In this document: one piece after another, positions 38,796 through 49,200 of the stretch | Numbering within the stretch: the first letter of the stretch is position 1 | Layout of the letters: every line of letters starts with the position of its first letter | DNA from: Acanthopleura granulata | Taxonomy: Eukaryota; Mollusca; Polyplacophora; Chitonida; Chitonidae | Assembly: GCA_016165875.1 (NCBI GenBank) | Contig: JABBOT010000002.1 | Span: 24,132,265 to 24,196,264 of the forward strand | Direction: 5' to 3' | DNA length: 64,000 bases | The notes under the pieces: generated by a model | The model's database searches: none | The model's input: the letters and a program-made list of their open reading frames with translations, nothing else | What the model was told of the DNA's origin: nothing | Made by a program: the position numbers and the translations under genes

Positions 38796-39409
38796 CCCAT
38801 TCTATATTATAGCTCTATCCTCCCTGACAGGGGAATCACAAGTGCAATCATGTCAGCCATCGGCAGGATTCTGAAATACTATCAGCCGAATGTAGTTATA
38901 CGACTGAAATACGTGCACTTTTATGAACACCATAAAGTTATCTGCATAATGATGAAAGCACTAAGGAAACCTCCATTTGTGAAACAATGAAGTCAGAGAA
39001 AAATTGTTAACTGTCTATTCACAAAGATGTACAGTTCCGTCCCAGATGTGAGATTCCTCCCAGTACAGCATAATACGGCATGCAAGACAAGTCATGGGTT
39101 AAAATAATGCATATACCTTATGTCAGAATAGTACATATTCCAAGATAATATATTTTTATTACATGTTCCGAAATACATGTTTCAGTACAAGTTCAAAACT
39201 ACAAGGTACATATGTATCAGTCCACACAATGTATGTTTCAGTAAAATTTCAAATGGCTATAACATACACAGAAAGGAATCATTGTCAGTAGACACTGCAT
39301 TTACTCCATCAAACAACTCAAAGAACAGACACACTTACATGGTACATATCAACAAATGACATCTTACATTGATTAATATATACAGTGGGTTTATCTCATA
39401 ATTTACAGC

Positions 39410-39495
39410 CATAATGCTGGTCGCCGTCGTGTAAGTAAAATATTCTTGAGTACGGCGTAAAACCCCAATCAAGTAAATAAATAAATAAAATCTAC
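39410..39495 (+). mobile_element. SINE tail
   Basis: CATAATGCTGGTCGCCGTCG, then ATTCTTGAGTACGGCGT and CCCCAATCAAGTAAATAAAT. This is the tail half of the SINE seen complete at 21017-21212; the tRNA head is absent. Confidence 0.75.
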
Positions 39496-39649
39496 AGCTT
39501 TATAATGAACACAAAATGAATCGTGCACAAACATAAATCTTCACAAATAAACCTTCTACAGATTTATGACATCAGTAATCCTTACCAATGTGCATATATA
39601 TGTATAATATATGTGTTGCCATATCCCCAAGTCTTAGACCTTCAATTTG

Positions 39650-39728
39650 CACATTCTTGATCCTCAAGCTGTCCAGTAAGCTCTGACCACACACCCAACT
39701 CTCTCAACTCTCTCATACAGATGCCTGC
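39650..39728. repeat. Duplication anchor matching the UBE4A 3' flank at 46012-46075
   Basis: CTTGATCCTCAAGCTGTCCA, then CTGACCACACAC, then CTCATACAGATG is almost identical to the sequence directly downstream of the UBE4A stop codon. The match stops at CATACAGATG, just where the UBE4A coding sequence would begin. Confidence 0.8.
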
Positions 39729-40229
39729 ACTGAATACTTCTTCACCAGCTCGAACGATGACGAGAGCTTCTCCCTTAACTTGTGAGTACCGTCGTTCCAC
39801 CGGTGATAAAGCATGGGTAGCAGAAGCAACAACTTTAGGAGTTCGGTAGTCTACTGACGACACGGGTTTAACTATGTTGGCTGAGATTTTCTGTTAATCC
39901 TACCCGACTAGTTGTTAGCTCTGTTCTTCTGTTTTTTCAAAGTAGATAGTGACGGTGTTGATTTTCGGGCTTGATTTCAAAGTTCCGAGAGAAGCTTGAT
40001 GCTGGCCTATCCATTCAAACACGTGGTTTTCTCCGTCAGGTCTCTGAGCAATCCAGTTAAAGTGGTATAATTTGGGACAATATGGAGAGGAATCCAGTCA
40101 TTCCCCGAAGGCTCTGACTTCACTTGAGTTAACCTGGGAGCTCATTTCACGCATGGCTGATGGAGAGATTCCATCGCTGCTTAAGATGTATCCGTTAAAT
40201 TGAAGTGTACACGAGGCTTTTGTCGTGAT

Positions 40230-40243
40230 CCCCCCCCCCCCCC
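40230..40243 (+). repeat. Poly-C tract
   Basis: Fourteen consecutive cytosines inside the decayed retrotransposon. Confidence 0.95.
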
Positions 40244-40619
40244 TCGATTAGCACCACATAGAAGAATGTCATCGCGGAGATTTGGGTCCCGGGATTGCTT
40301 TCACACACTTGCGAGATTGTGTTGACACACTGTTGAGGCAGGAGAGATTAAAAAATTTAAACATCTGTTGCGTCTGAGACCAACGTGTGTTGAGAAAGTT
40401 TGGACTTTACGGCTTAAGACCTACTACCATGGGTGACACCCATGGGGTTGGTCTGTCTACTTTCTCAATTTTATCCAGGGTTTCCAAATGTTCAACTTCC
40501 TGTTCTTCTTTCTCTCGCCTAAGAAAAGGTTTTCGTCTGTGACTTTCGACAAATCTGTCCCTGTATTCTCCACGCGAGTTAGACAGGGTTGTTTCCTTTT
40601 CTGTAATTTGGCTGGAACC

Positions 40620-40692
40620 ATAAATGAATGAATGATTTGGGCTTAACGCCACATTGGCAATATCTCAGCCATATCGTGGCGAGTGCTGGAAC
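40620..40692 (+). repeat. GAATGAATG-type dispersed repeat
   Basis: ATGAATGAATGATTTGGGCT, then TAACGCCACATTGGCAATAT and a C-rich end. It resembles a widespread invertebrate repeat of the form 'TTTAACGCC..CATT.AGCAATATT' (recollection, unchecked). It interrupts the gypsy fragment. Confidence 0.45.
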
Positions 40693-41059
40693 CATAGTTG
40701 ACAGCACGTAATATAATACAGAGGATAATAGAGGATATTCAAATTGTTGCCTCATGGTCAGCAGTGACGCAAAAAATGTTAATGTAACATTGATTGTTAC
40801 CTGATTTGTCTGATTTTATATCGCAGGGGTACAGTTACATCACCACTGACTGCTACTGGCTTAGGTCATCTAGGGGTAGACTTTTGTGTTCGTCTGCTGA
40901 AAGTTGACTTTTTCTTTAATCAAGTCAAAGTGCCCTTTCTTCATCAAGTTGATGCTTGCCCCAGTCTTTATCAGCAGCTGCAATGGCGTATCTTCAATTA
41001 TTGGTGCAATATTTGGATGTGTGAAAGTCAGATTATGAACTAAATACATATCTTCCCAG

Positions 41060-41725
41060 CTGAAAATCTATTGACTGCAGCTGACGATTCTCTCCTCTTT
41101 AGGGATTGAAGACACTTTGTGCATCCGACTGGATTTAGACACAGACCAGTGAGTATAGTGGTTGACTTTGTGACGAGTACTACATTCTACATCATAAGTT
41201 GGGCATGATGTTCCAATGTTTGTTGTGATTTCTGTTTGGAATTAAATCTATTCCTCCGTTGCTTTTTACATCCACCCTAATCCGTCTGAAAATGTCCAAG
41301 GGAGGTAACTCCTGCACCCTACGGAGTGAATTCTGGGAGCACAAGAAAGAGTTACAGTTGCTTTAAAATTTTTTTATTTTGTCTCTTGATTTTTATTTGT
41401 GCGTAAATGTGTTTCTGTTTGTGCTTTATTTTGATTTGATTTTCGCCTTGATTCAAGTATCTGTAGTAGTTTCGTTTCGTTTACACCTTAGTAGGTCTAT
41501 TCTGTTTCATTTTGCATTTTCCACTCTGCTTTAGTTGTTGATAGCTAATATAATGCAAAACATTATGGTGGCCCACCAGGGATGTCGAAACACACTTGTT
41601 ATTTTATCTGGGCAATGATTTATGATGTGAGCTTATTACGATAAAATCTTTCAGAAATGGTTGAAATTTTCTCCTAAATTTAACACGGGGGCTTAGGGTA
41701 AGACGGTATGAAAGCAAGCGTCTCC
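41060..41725. other. No gene recognised; possible upstream part of the retrotransposon
   Basis: The segment at 41100-41250 may be decayed gag or a nucleocapsid region of the adjacent minus-strand element, but no CCHC knuckle can be read cleanly. The remainder is T-rich sequence. Confidence 0.35.
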
Positions 41726-41730
41726 TCCTC

Positions 41731-42320
41731 AAAACTGCTCACTGCCGTGTGTTCACAGTGTCCAGTGTCGACTTCCTTAAAACTGCTCATTGCCGTGTGT
41801 TCACAGTGGCCAGTGTCGACTTCCTTATAACTGCTCACTGCCGTGTGTTCACAGTGGCCAGTGTCGACTTCCTTATAACTGCTCACTGCCGTGTGTTCAC
41901 AGTGGCCAGTGTCGACTTCCTTATAACTGCTCACTGCCATGTGTGCACAGTGGCCAGTGTCGACTTCCTTAAAACTGCTCACTGCCGTGTGTTCACAGTG
42001 GCCAGTGTCGACTTCCTTAAAACTGCTCACTGCCATGTGTGCACAGTGGCCAGTGTCGACTTCCTTAAAACTGCTCACTGCCATGTGTGCACAGTGGCCA
42101 GTGTCGACTTCCTTAAAACTGCTCACTGCCGTGTGTTCACAGTGGCCAGTGTCGACTTCCTTAAAACTGCTCACTGCCGTGTGTTCACAGTGGCCAGTGT
42201 CGACTTCCTTATAACTGCTCACTGCCATGTGTGCACAGTGGCCAGTGTCGACTTCCTTAAAACTGCTCACTGCCATGTGTGCACAGTGGCCAGTGTCGAC
42301 TTCCTTAAAATTGTTCTACA
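41731..42320 (+). repeat. 48-bp minisatellite, about 12 highly uniform copies
   Basis: Tandem units of exactly 48 bases: ACTGCTCACTGCCGTGTGTT, then CACAGTGGCCAGTGTCGACT, then TCCTTAAA. Variants are CCGTGTGTTC or CCATGTGTGC, and TTAAAA or TTATAA. The copies are far more alike than in any other array here, which implies recent expansion. Since 48 is divisible by three, 16-residue periodic frames stay open on both strands for about 200 codons (plus: FTVASVDFLKTAHC; minus: SSFKEVDTGHCEHTAV). I treat these as by-products. Confidence 0.92.
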
Positions 42321-42529
42321 TGTATGCTGTGTGTTCACATGCACCAATACCTGAACCAGCTACTGAAGAAAACCTAAAACTCAAGAACTCTTAGCAACAG
42401 GGTTCAATCTCAACATCTAAACTCGGCAGCACGCCGATCAGGGCTTCAGTTTCAATGGATGTCTTAGTTGACCAGGCACTTGATGGCGATTTGTTTGATA
42501 AATTATTATAGGATATATTTTTTAATAGG

Positions 42530-43200
42530 TTTAATTGGTTCAATACGTAAAAAGTGCATATATTCAAAGCATGTCCAGAAAGTCAGTGAAAATAGTAACA
42601 CTATATGTATTTGACCAACACATACAGCATAGAAGTCCTAAAATCTGATAATTTTGTAAAAACATTATAATCTCAAAATTAAGATGTCCGCTTTAATTAA
42701 GTTTCATAAAGATGTAATCCAAACCGCCAGACAAGTTAAGTTAACCCAAACATAAAGCCTAACAATGGGATGTGTTTAGAAATTTCAGCTCCACAATTAT
42801 GAAAAAAACAAATAAAATGTCTACTTCTTCAAAGCTTGTTCATCAAGCCCACCAAGTTTCAGAAACATGTGAATCTGTAGACTATATCTTGAACATAAAT
42901 GTTATTGTAGGATAACATGTTTGCTGACTTTGAATACCAGTGAGTCAAATATCGCGTAATCTGAGTAAAAGGTTATTCAACATTTGAGAATGAAGAGGTC
43001 TACATCTTCAAGGCATATTTAAACTCTCCAGTGGATGTAGTGAGACCTGAGAGACTATTGTTAGGAACACAAACCCTTACTCTTCAGTGTTATGGATAGA
43101 AAGTAGCTAAATAAAAACCCTGGGAATTTTGAAAAAAAATTCATATATAATTTCAGAATTAAGAGGTCTACATCTTGTTCATCAAGAAGATATAATAAGA
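42530..43200. repeat. Diffuse repeat, unit about 160 bp
   Basis: Blocks like AAGAGGTCTACATCTTC with CAAAGCTTGTTCATCAAG recur near 42680, 42825, 42990 and 43160, separated by AT-rich text. Strongly diverged. Confidence 0.4.
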
Positions 43201-43204
43201 CTTT

Positions 43205-44146
43205 GGTGTAATCTGTACGATTTAGTAAGTGGAAAAAGATGACCTAACAAAAAAGATGACATGGACACCAACACCAATGTAACTTTCCCCTCTCTCAATA
43301 CCACTTATTACTTTGTAACACCTAAAAAGACAATTACAGTACACTGGGTATGACAAACAGTTATATTTGAAATCGCCATGGTTTAGGGTGTTTGTGACAT
43401 TAGCAACAACTGCACCGATTACAAACTCTGACACAAAAACCTGTAACGTTACAACAAACCTTCTTCGACTCATGGGCGTGCGACACATCACCTAGATCTG
43501 TATGTACACTTTAACATTGGTATGTATTGTTGCATTTTACAGTGTTTGGGTTTAATACCAAATCAGCAGCATTTAGCTGTATCATGGCAATACCAGGTTA
43601 GAAGTGAAAACAAAGAGGAAAAATGCCACTACCTCTGGTAACCTGATTGCAATATTTTGAACCCTCAACATGATTTGAATTTATGGCACTCAACACATGA
43701 TGCTTCCAATATTCAAGAAGAAACCCTTATTAACACAACCTCCAGATATACACATCAACATTATATACATCTGATAATAATAAAATGAAAGAAATTAAAC
43801 AGAGACATGATTTTTAAGACACTATAACGTACACTGCCAAAGAAATATACAACAACAATACATTTCTCCTATTAAAACAGCATTATACTTATACATACAT
43901 GTACACTGAGAATTCAGGCTTAAGAGCGTAACATGGGGCAGCCAGAATGCAGTGATAAAAATACTCCTGTTTATAGGCCCAGAAAACAATCAAGCGCAAC
44001 TTCTTAGCCTTACTGATCATTGTTCAACCCCTGAACAACACAATCTAACCTTACCATATGTAATCTGATGCTAGCTGAGGACCTAAGATACTACCAAAGG
44101 CCAACCTGCTCATTGACGTATGACCATCACAGGTAGGCCATTAACA
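43205..44146. other. No accepted gene; possible alternative exon on minus strand
   Basis: A minus-strand stretch at about 43455-43330 follows an acceptor-like AACGTTACAG and reads VFVSEFVIGAVVANV, which is hydrophobic. It lies downstream of the stop codon of the 44147-44350 exon and has no further support. Confidence 0.25.
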
Positions 44147-44350
44147 TCAGATGTCCAATGACAAGACTGATTTCGCCACTGCGAGGAGTTCTTGGCAATG
44201 TTCACAGAATTCTGCGCCTGTTGCTATAAAAAGGCCAATGTATTGGACGTAGAAACCAAACCCAATTATTATTACAAACGGACTGAAAAGTGCCAGTACT
44301 CTTTCCGTAATTGGCAGTAGAGCAATAAACACGGCAAATAGACATGAAAT
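44147..44350 (-). CDS. Terminal exon of an unrecognised membrane protein (partial)
   Basis: After a good acceptor (ATTATTTTTAG at 44361-44351) the minus strand stays open for 67 codons to a TGA at 44149-44147. It contains two hydrophobic stretches, LFAVFIALLPIT and LALFSPFVIIIGFGFYV, then YIGLFIATGAEFCEHCQELL and a short tail. This looks like the last one or two membrane spans of a multi-span protein. Upstream exons would have to lie between here and the UBE4A stop at 46088, or the exon belongs to an interleaved gene; none was found. A decayed duplicate exists at 38.0 kb. I do not recognise the family. Confidence 0.4.
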   Translation of the reverse strand: MSCLFAVFIALLPITERVLALFSPFVIIIGFGFYVQYIGLFIATGAEFCEHCQELLAVAKSVLSLDI

Positions 44351-44359
44351 CTAAAAATA

Positions 44360-45636
44360 ATCAAATTAGCCCTATCACAATCACATTCACTCAAGATACA
44401 ACCGCTATCTTATGGAAGAACGCGATACACTATGAGTTAAAACAAACATCACAAGAACCTCAACATATCATTATTGACACACGAGAGCTAACATGTTATT
44501 AATTTTAGACAGTTAAGACAGCTGGATGTTATTGTTATGTACATGTAATTGTATGGATGATGTCTGTTAAATGGTGAAAGCATATCTGCTCAGGTCCTTC
44601 CAGTCTATACCATTTGTTTCGGAACAACTGTCATTTTATTTCATTGTTATCTTCTGAACTTAAATGCTGTAATGCAACAATTCTTACATTATGTAAATAC
44701 ATCAGTCTCATTCGGAGCATCCTGATTCAAAACAGTTCAAGTAACAATTTACAAGTGCCAGGCAAACAGGACAAGTATTGAGAGCTGTGCGAGTGTGTAG
44801 TCACATACTTGAATTATATGAAACTTAGCTATCAGAACTTATCACAGACAAACCAAAGGGCCCTCTCCAATACAAAGAAGCCAGTAAAATTTCCCTGTAC
44901 AACACAGGCTGATTTGAAATTAAAATCTCATGAGCCCATCATTATTCCCACCTAAAACTCACCTGTTAACTCCTACATCTGCAACACTTCAGGCATGTAC
45001 CAGGCATTCTCTTATATTCATCTGTTCTTGAACAATCACTGAGATTGTCCATTCTCCTACAGAACACAGCCATGCGGCTCTCCACGTACTGACCAGAGGT
45101 CGGACAGTCTCATGAAACTTCTTCAGTATTTTAGCTTGAGCAGAAGTGTTTTGCTTAAGTAATTCCATACGTATATGTGTAGTGTTTCACTTAAGTTTAT
45201 TTGAGAAACGCTCCATGTTTGACTCTGGGATGAAAAAAACACTTAAGCAATTTACTTAATTTCAAAAGTTTCATGAAACCAAGCCCAGTTATTACATATG
45301 ACCAAAATCTGATATTTATTACTTGATGTTCAACGCTGTTTGCTAGAATTTTTCACATACAAAACAGCTGTCAAGTTTATCGGCAACTTGAATCATAGCT
45401 TCATCAAATGTAAGTACAACCCCCCCCCCCCCAAGACATGTTCCTTCTGTCCCTTGATTTTCTCCACAACCACTGATCCAACTGACTTCACACTTGTCAG
45501 GTGTATTCCGGTTAACTCGGTGAAGTGCTGTGTTCTGCATTAGAAAAATTGTGTTAGGTACCACTGATGTCACAAATCTTTCAGCTTTACACGCACACTT
45601 CCTCACAAATGGAATGAATACTCCACAAAGAAGGGG
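44360..45636. other. Spacer between UBE4A and the membrane-protein exon
   Basis: Holds the duplication anchor at 44820-44900 and a poly-C tract at 45421-45432. A minus frame at 45343-45639 has no recognised features. A possible minus-strand AATAAA lies at 45320-45315. Confidence 0.4.
45421..45432 (+). repeat. Poly-C tract
   Basis: Twelve cytosines followed by AAG. Confidence 0.9.
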
Positions 45637-45781
45637 CAAATCTCTGATACACTAGAACATGTCTTTCTTATGGATATACAACTTCTTGGTTTATTATCAC
45701 GACGTTTCCATGTAGATACTAACATGTTCTAGTGTACTTCCATCCCAACTTCTAAATGCCACTTAAACAAATCTCTGATAC
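45637..45781 (-). mobile_element. Small foldback insertion with a 14-bp target duplication
   Basis: A 14-base direct repeat, CAAATCTCTGATAC, occurs at 45637-45650 and again at 45768-45781, framing about 117 bases. Within this are 15-base inverted arms, TACACTAGAACATGT (45648-45662) and its complement (45722-45736). The loop, read on the minus strand, contains GAAACGTCGTGATAATAAAC. The perfect direct repeats suggest target-site duplication by a retrotransposed short element. The insertion lies in the presumed 3' UTR of UBE4A and brings an AATAAA. Confidence 0.65.
45690..45695 (-). terminator. Candidate polyadenylation signal for UBE4A
   Basis: AATAAA on the minus strand about 395 bases after the UBE4A stop codon, within the foldback insertion. 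A second AATAAA lies further down at 45320-45315. The site actually used cannot be told from sequence alone. Confidence 0.3.
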
Positions 45782-46087
45782 TACGTGGCACATTGAAATT
45801 CTTTTCAAAAGGTGCCACACTGAGTAAGTCATACAACTGAAATATATGACACTCCTATATTTCAACAAATAACATCAGATATAGGAGATTATACCCCAGT
45901 CATCCTTATTGATGTGCTTGTATGTATTGATACATGTATGCTTTTCCTCAAGTCCCACATAAAAAGTTTGCAAATAAACACAGCCTGTCCTTGATCCTCA
46001 AGACTGGTATTATCCTTGATCCTCAAGCTGTCCAGTAAGCCATGACCACACACTCAACTCTCTCTCATACAGATGACCGCACCGCTC

Positions 46088-46202
46088 TCATGTAGTCTTG
46101 CCCTTGCTCTCAATCCACGAGTGTATTCTTTCCTTCAGCTCGGTCTCTGGGATGACCATGTCCATTGTCAGAGGCTGTCTGTTAAATGGGTCTGTCTGGT
46201 CA
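46088..46202 (-). CDS. UBE4A: UBE4A exon 14 (last): end of U-box and stop
   Basis: Acceptor TTGCCGCAG precedes it. The first base completes the Ser codon split from exon 13. It encodes [14 protein letters not shown], the second half of the U-box, then an E-rich helix ending SKGKTT and TGA at 46090-46088. The C-terminus is intact and of normal length. Confidence 0.95.
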
Positions 46203-49200
46203 CTGCGGCAAAAACAACAAAAAACAGGTCAAAGACATGCAGTCTGTGTACATATTTATTTGACCATTTTTCCATGTTATCCTCAAACATATTTCACTTT
46301 TATTACGATGGTCAATTCTATGAGTAGAGAAAAGTGCACTGCCCAGAGTAGACAAATGACATTTCCGCAAAGCTGCCAAAAAACTCTCCCATATGTCATT
46401 ACAAATATGCACACTCTAGTGAGGGAAGACAAGTGATCTTCAACGAATGCTAGACTATGAAAACGGCCACACGGAACAATGGTGGTCAAGGTGACCACTT
46501 GTGACCACAAACAGTGACAGCACTGGAGTCTACATATTCAGTGTCCATGGGAATTAGGTAAAGTTTTCAGGAAGAATGTTATCAGTCAAAAAGAGTTGCC
46601 TCCCTATATATATAACCTGAGGATATGTCTGGCTATGACAGAGCGGTCCACAATCTGCTTGGAGGTGGGCAGTGATACTGGGTCCTTCATTAGCGTGCCC
46701 ATAATAGGGTCCAGGAACTCCTCTGGGGCATGGGCCACCAGATCCTCTTCTTCCTGCTGCTTCACACTCAGAGCCTAAACACAGACAGACAGACATAGAA
46801 TGAATCTAACATGTGCAACACTGTACTGGCTAAAGCGGGCACCAATATATGCTGACCTTGTTTCCTCGACACAGTGCATTTATGCAGATGTCCACGAACA
46901 GTTTTTGGCTGTATGCTCTTTAGGCAGTTCTCATATTGTGAAGAAGTATGTCATACATACACTTCGAGGATGATTACATTTTATAGGTCTGTACCAAAAT
47001 GTCTGGGTGTGCACGATAGCATCAGGAGGTGTGGCATTATGTTTGAGTTTGCAGTACATAGAAACGTGGATACTGTGTGGATGTACTACCTGTTGTTTGG
47101 ATGTACATGTACAATGTAACACTTGGACACGCTGCATTTTGTTTAGGGTGTGCACCTTGGTGTCTCGGCGTTAGCCATTGTAAGTATGTACTGACCACTG
47201 TTGGAATGCATGCCATAGTGATTGGGTGTGTCTGATAGTGTTTGGATGTACTGAACATTGACTGCGTGTGCACCGTAGCATTTCGATTTGTTGCACTCTG
47301 TTTAGGCGTTCACCGTATCATTTCGATTTGTTGCACTCTGTTTAGGTGTTCACCGTAGCATTTCGATTTGTTGCACTCTGTTTAGGTGTGCATCATAGTA
47401 TTTCGATTTGTTGCACTCTGTTTAGGTGTTCACCATAGCATTTCGATTTGTTGCACTCTGTTTAGGTGTGCATCATAGCATTTCGATTTGTTGCACTCTG
47501 TTTAGGTGTTCACCGTAGCATTTGGGTGTGCTTGATATTGCTTGAGCATAAGGCCCTGCATATTTACTTGACAGGTGTCTAATGTTGTCTTGAGAGAACT
47601 TATACAAGGCCAATAAATTTACAGGAGAGCACCAAGTTGACTGAAATAAACCTTAGCAGTGTTTGGGCTTAAAGCAATGTGCTCAGAGGTACAACAACAT
47701 GTGGGTGTGCAGCATGTTTGGATAGGCTGCAGATTGCTTGGATGTACAGCATAGTTCTTGGGTGTAACCCAGCGAGCTTAGATGTTAAACATAATGTTTG
47801 AATTTGCTGTATAATATACAAACGTCCAGCATATGGCTTGGATTTAAAGTATGCAGTGTGGATATGCTGCAACTGGATGTACAACATGATGTTTGAGTTC
47901 TGAGAAAACTTTTTTATATTTAGCTCAGAAGAGCAAAGAATGACAATAATAGGGGGTGTGATCCGATTTCAGTGTCGGCCTCATCACAGTACAATCTGTG
48001 GATGTACAGCATGCTATTTGGGCAGGCTTGGATTGGATTTGCTCTATATTGTTGGATTTGCTCTATATTGTTTGAGTGAGCAGCATGGCACTTGAGCAGG
48101 CTCTACTTTGTTTGAGTGTAAAACAAATCATTCAATCATGCAGCATATTGTTTGGGAGCACCATGCAGCATTTGGATATTGTACTTTTATTTCCATGTGC
48201 ACCCTTTCTTTGGGTGAGCCGCTTATTGTTTGAGTGGACAGTATGGTGATTGGCATATGCACACATCGTTCTGTTTCAGTGAGCTACAGTGAGTTGGTGA
48301 ATGAAGCATTGGGTTTTGATATAAAATATAACACCTGATATAATAACAACAAACGCAAACAGTCTGAAGATTTAGTTGAAACCAATCCTACTGCTTCTGT
48401 CAGACGATCATGTTGAAACAACAACAACCTCTGCTTTACATATACACAATATGCAATGGTTCACATATCACAGACATTGTAAAAACTTAGATGTACATGT
48501 GCATGTATACATCTGACAGCGGTAACGCCATAGCAAATTAAAAACGATTTTTCAAAAATTATTATTATTAATTAGACAAAAGTGTAATTGCCAGGAAATC
48601 CAAGATGGTTGGCAGCAGCCATACTGCATTACATACAGGGGAAACAATCTGTCCTAAACCTGAAAGCCCTCTCCACTGTCCTCAAGCCACCATGTACATC
48701 TTGTTCACCTCTTTCACTGCAACCACCTGATGATCGGCAAACATTTATTAAATTCTGCAGCGTTATAACCACAGTTATCTTACCATGATTTTCTCCTCCA
48801 AGGCCAGGAAGTCTCCAATAACGTCCGGAGGCCGACCAATTTTCTGTAAGACAATGGCTGCCTTTGAGAAAAGATCAGGGGAGAAAGATCGTCCATCGGC
48901 AGAGATGGCCACACAAAAGTCAGCATTCTCCCCAAGGTTGATGTACATCTGTGTTATGTCAGAGACAATCTGATGAGGCTTAAACTCATACTCATTCTTG
49001 TCCTTCACAGCAAAGTTCTTCTGCTTTGGGCCAACCTGTCCACAAATAAAATGAACATACCCTCATAAACAAGTCAAATGTTAACACAACCCATATGCAA
49101 GAATATTTCACTTATATGACGGCAGCCAGCATTATGGCAGGCAGAAACCAAGCAGAGCTTTGGAGGACACAAAACAGGTTGCTTGCAGACCTTCCCACCC

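Larger units (their letters stand above)
39642..41050 (-). mobile_element. Decayed Ty3/gypsy-type LTR retrotransposon pol fragment
   Basis: On the minus strand three pol landmarks occur in the expected order. A retropepsin-like stretch at about 40998-40888 reads PLQLLIKTGASINLM, so the family's catalytic DTGA is KTGA here. A reverse-transcriptase entry block at about 40478-40410 contains PTPWVSPMVV. An RT/RNase H junction block at about 39830-39746 contains ALSPVERRYSQVKGEAL. Stops and frameshifts separate them, the spacing is compressed relative to intact elements, and no LTRs were found. Certainly inactive. Confidence 0.8.

Noticed and set aside
41680..42354. Two overlapping frames of about 200 codons on opposite strands
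   Set aside because: Both are fully explained by a 48-bp tandem unit lacking stops; no splice sites, promoter or family similarity.
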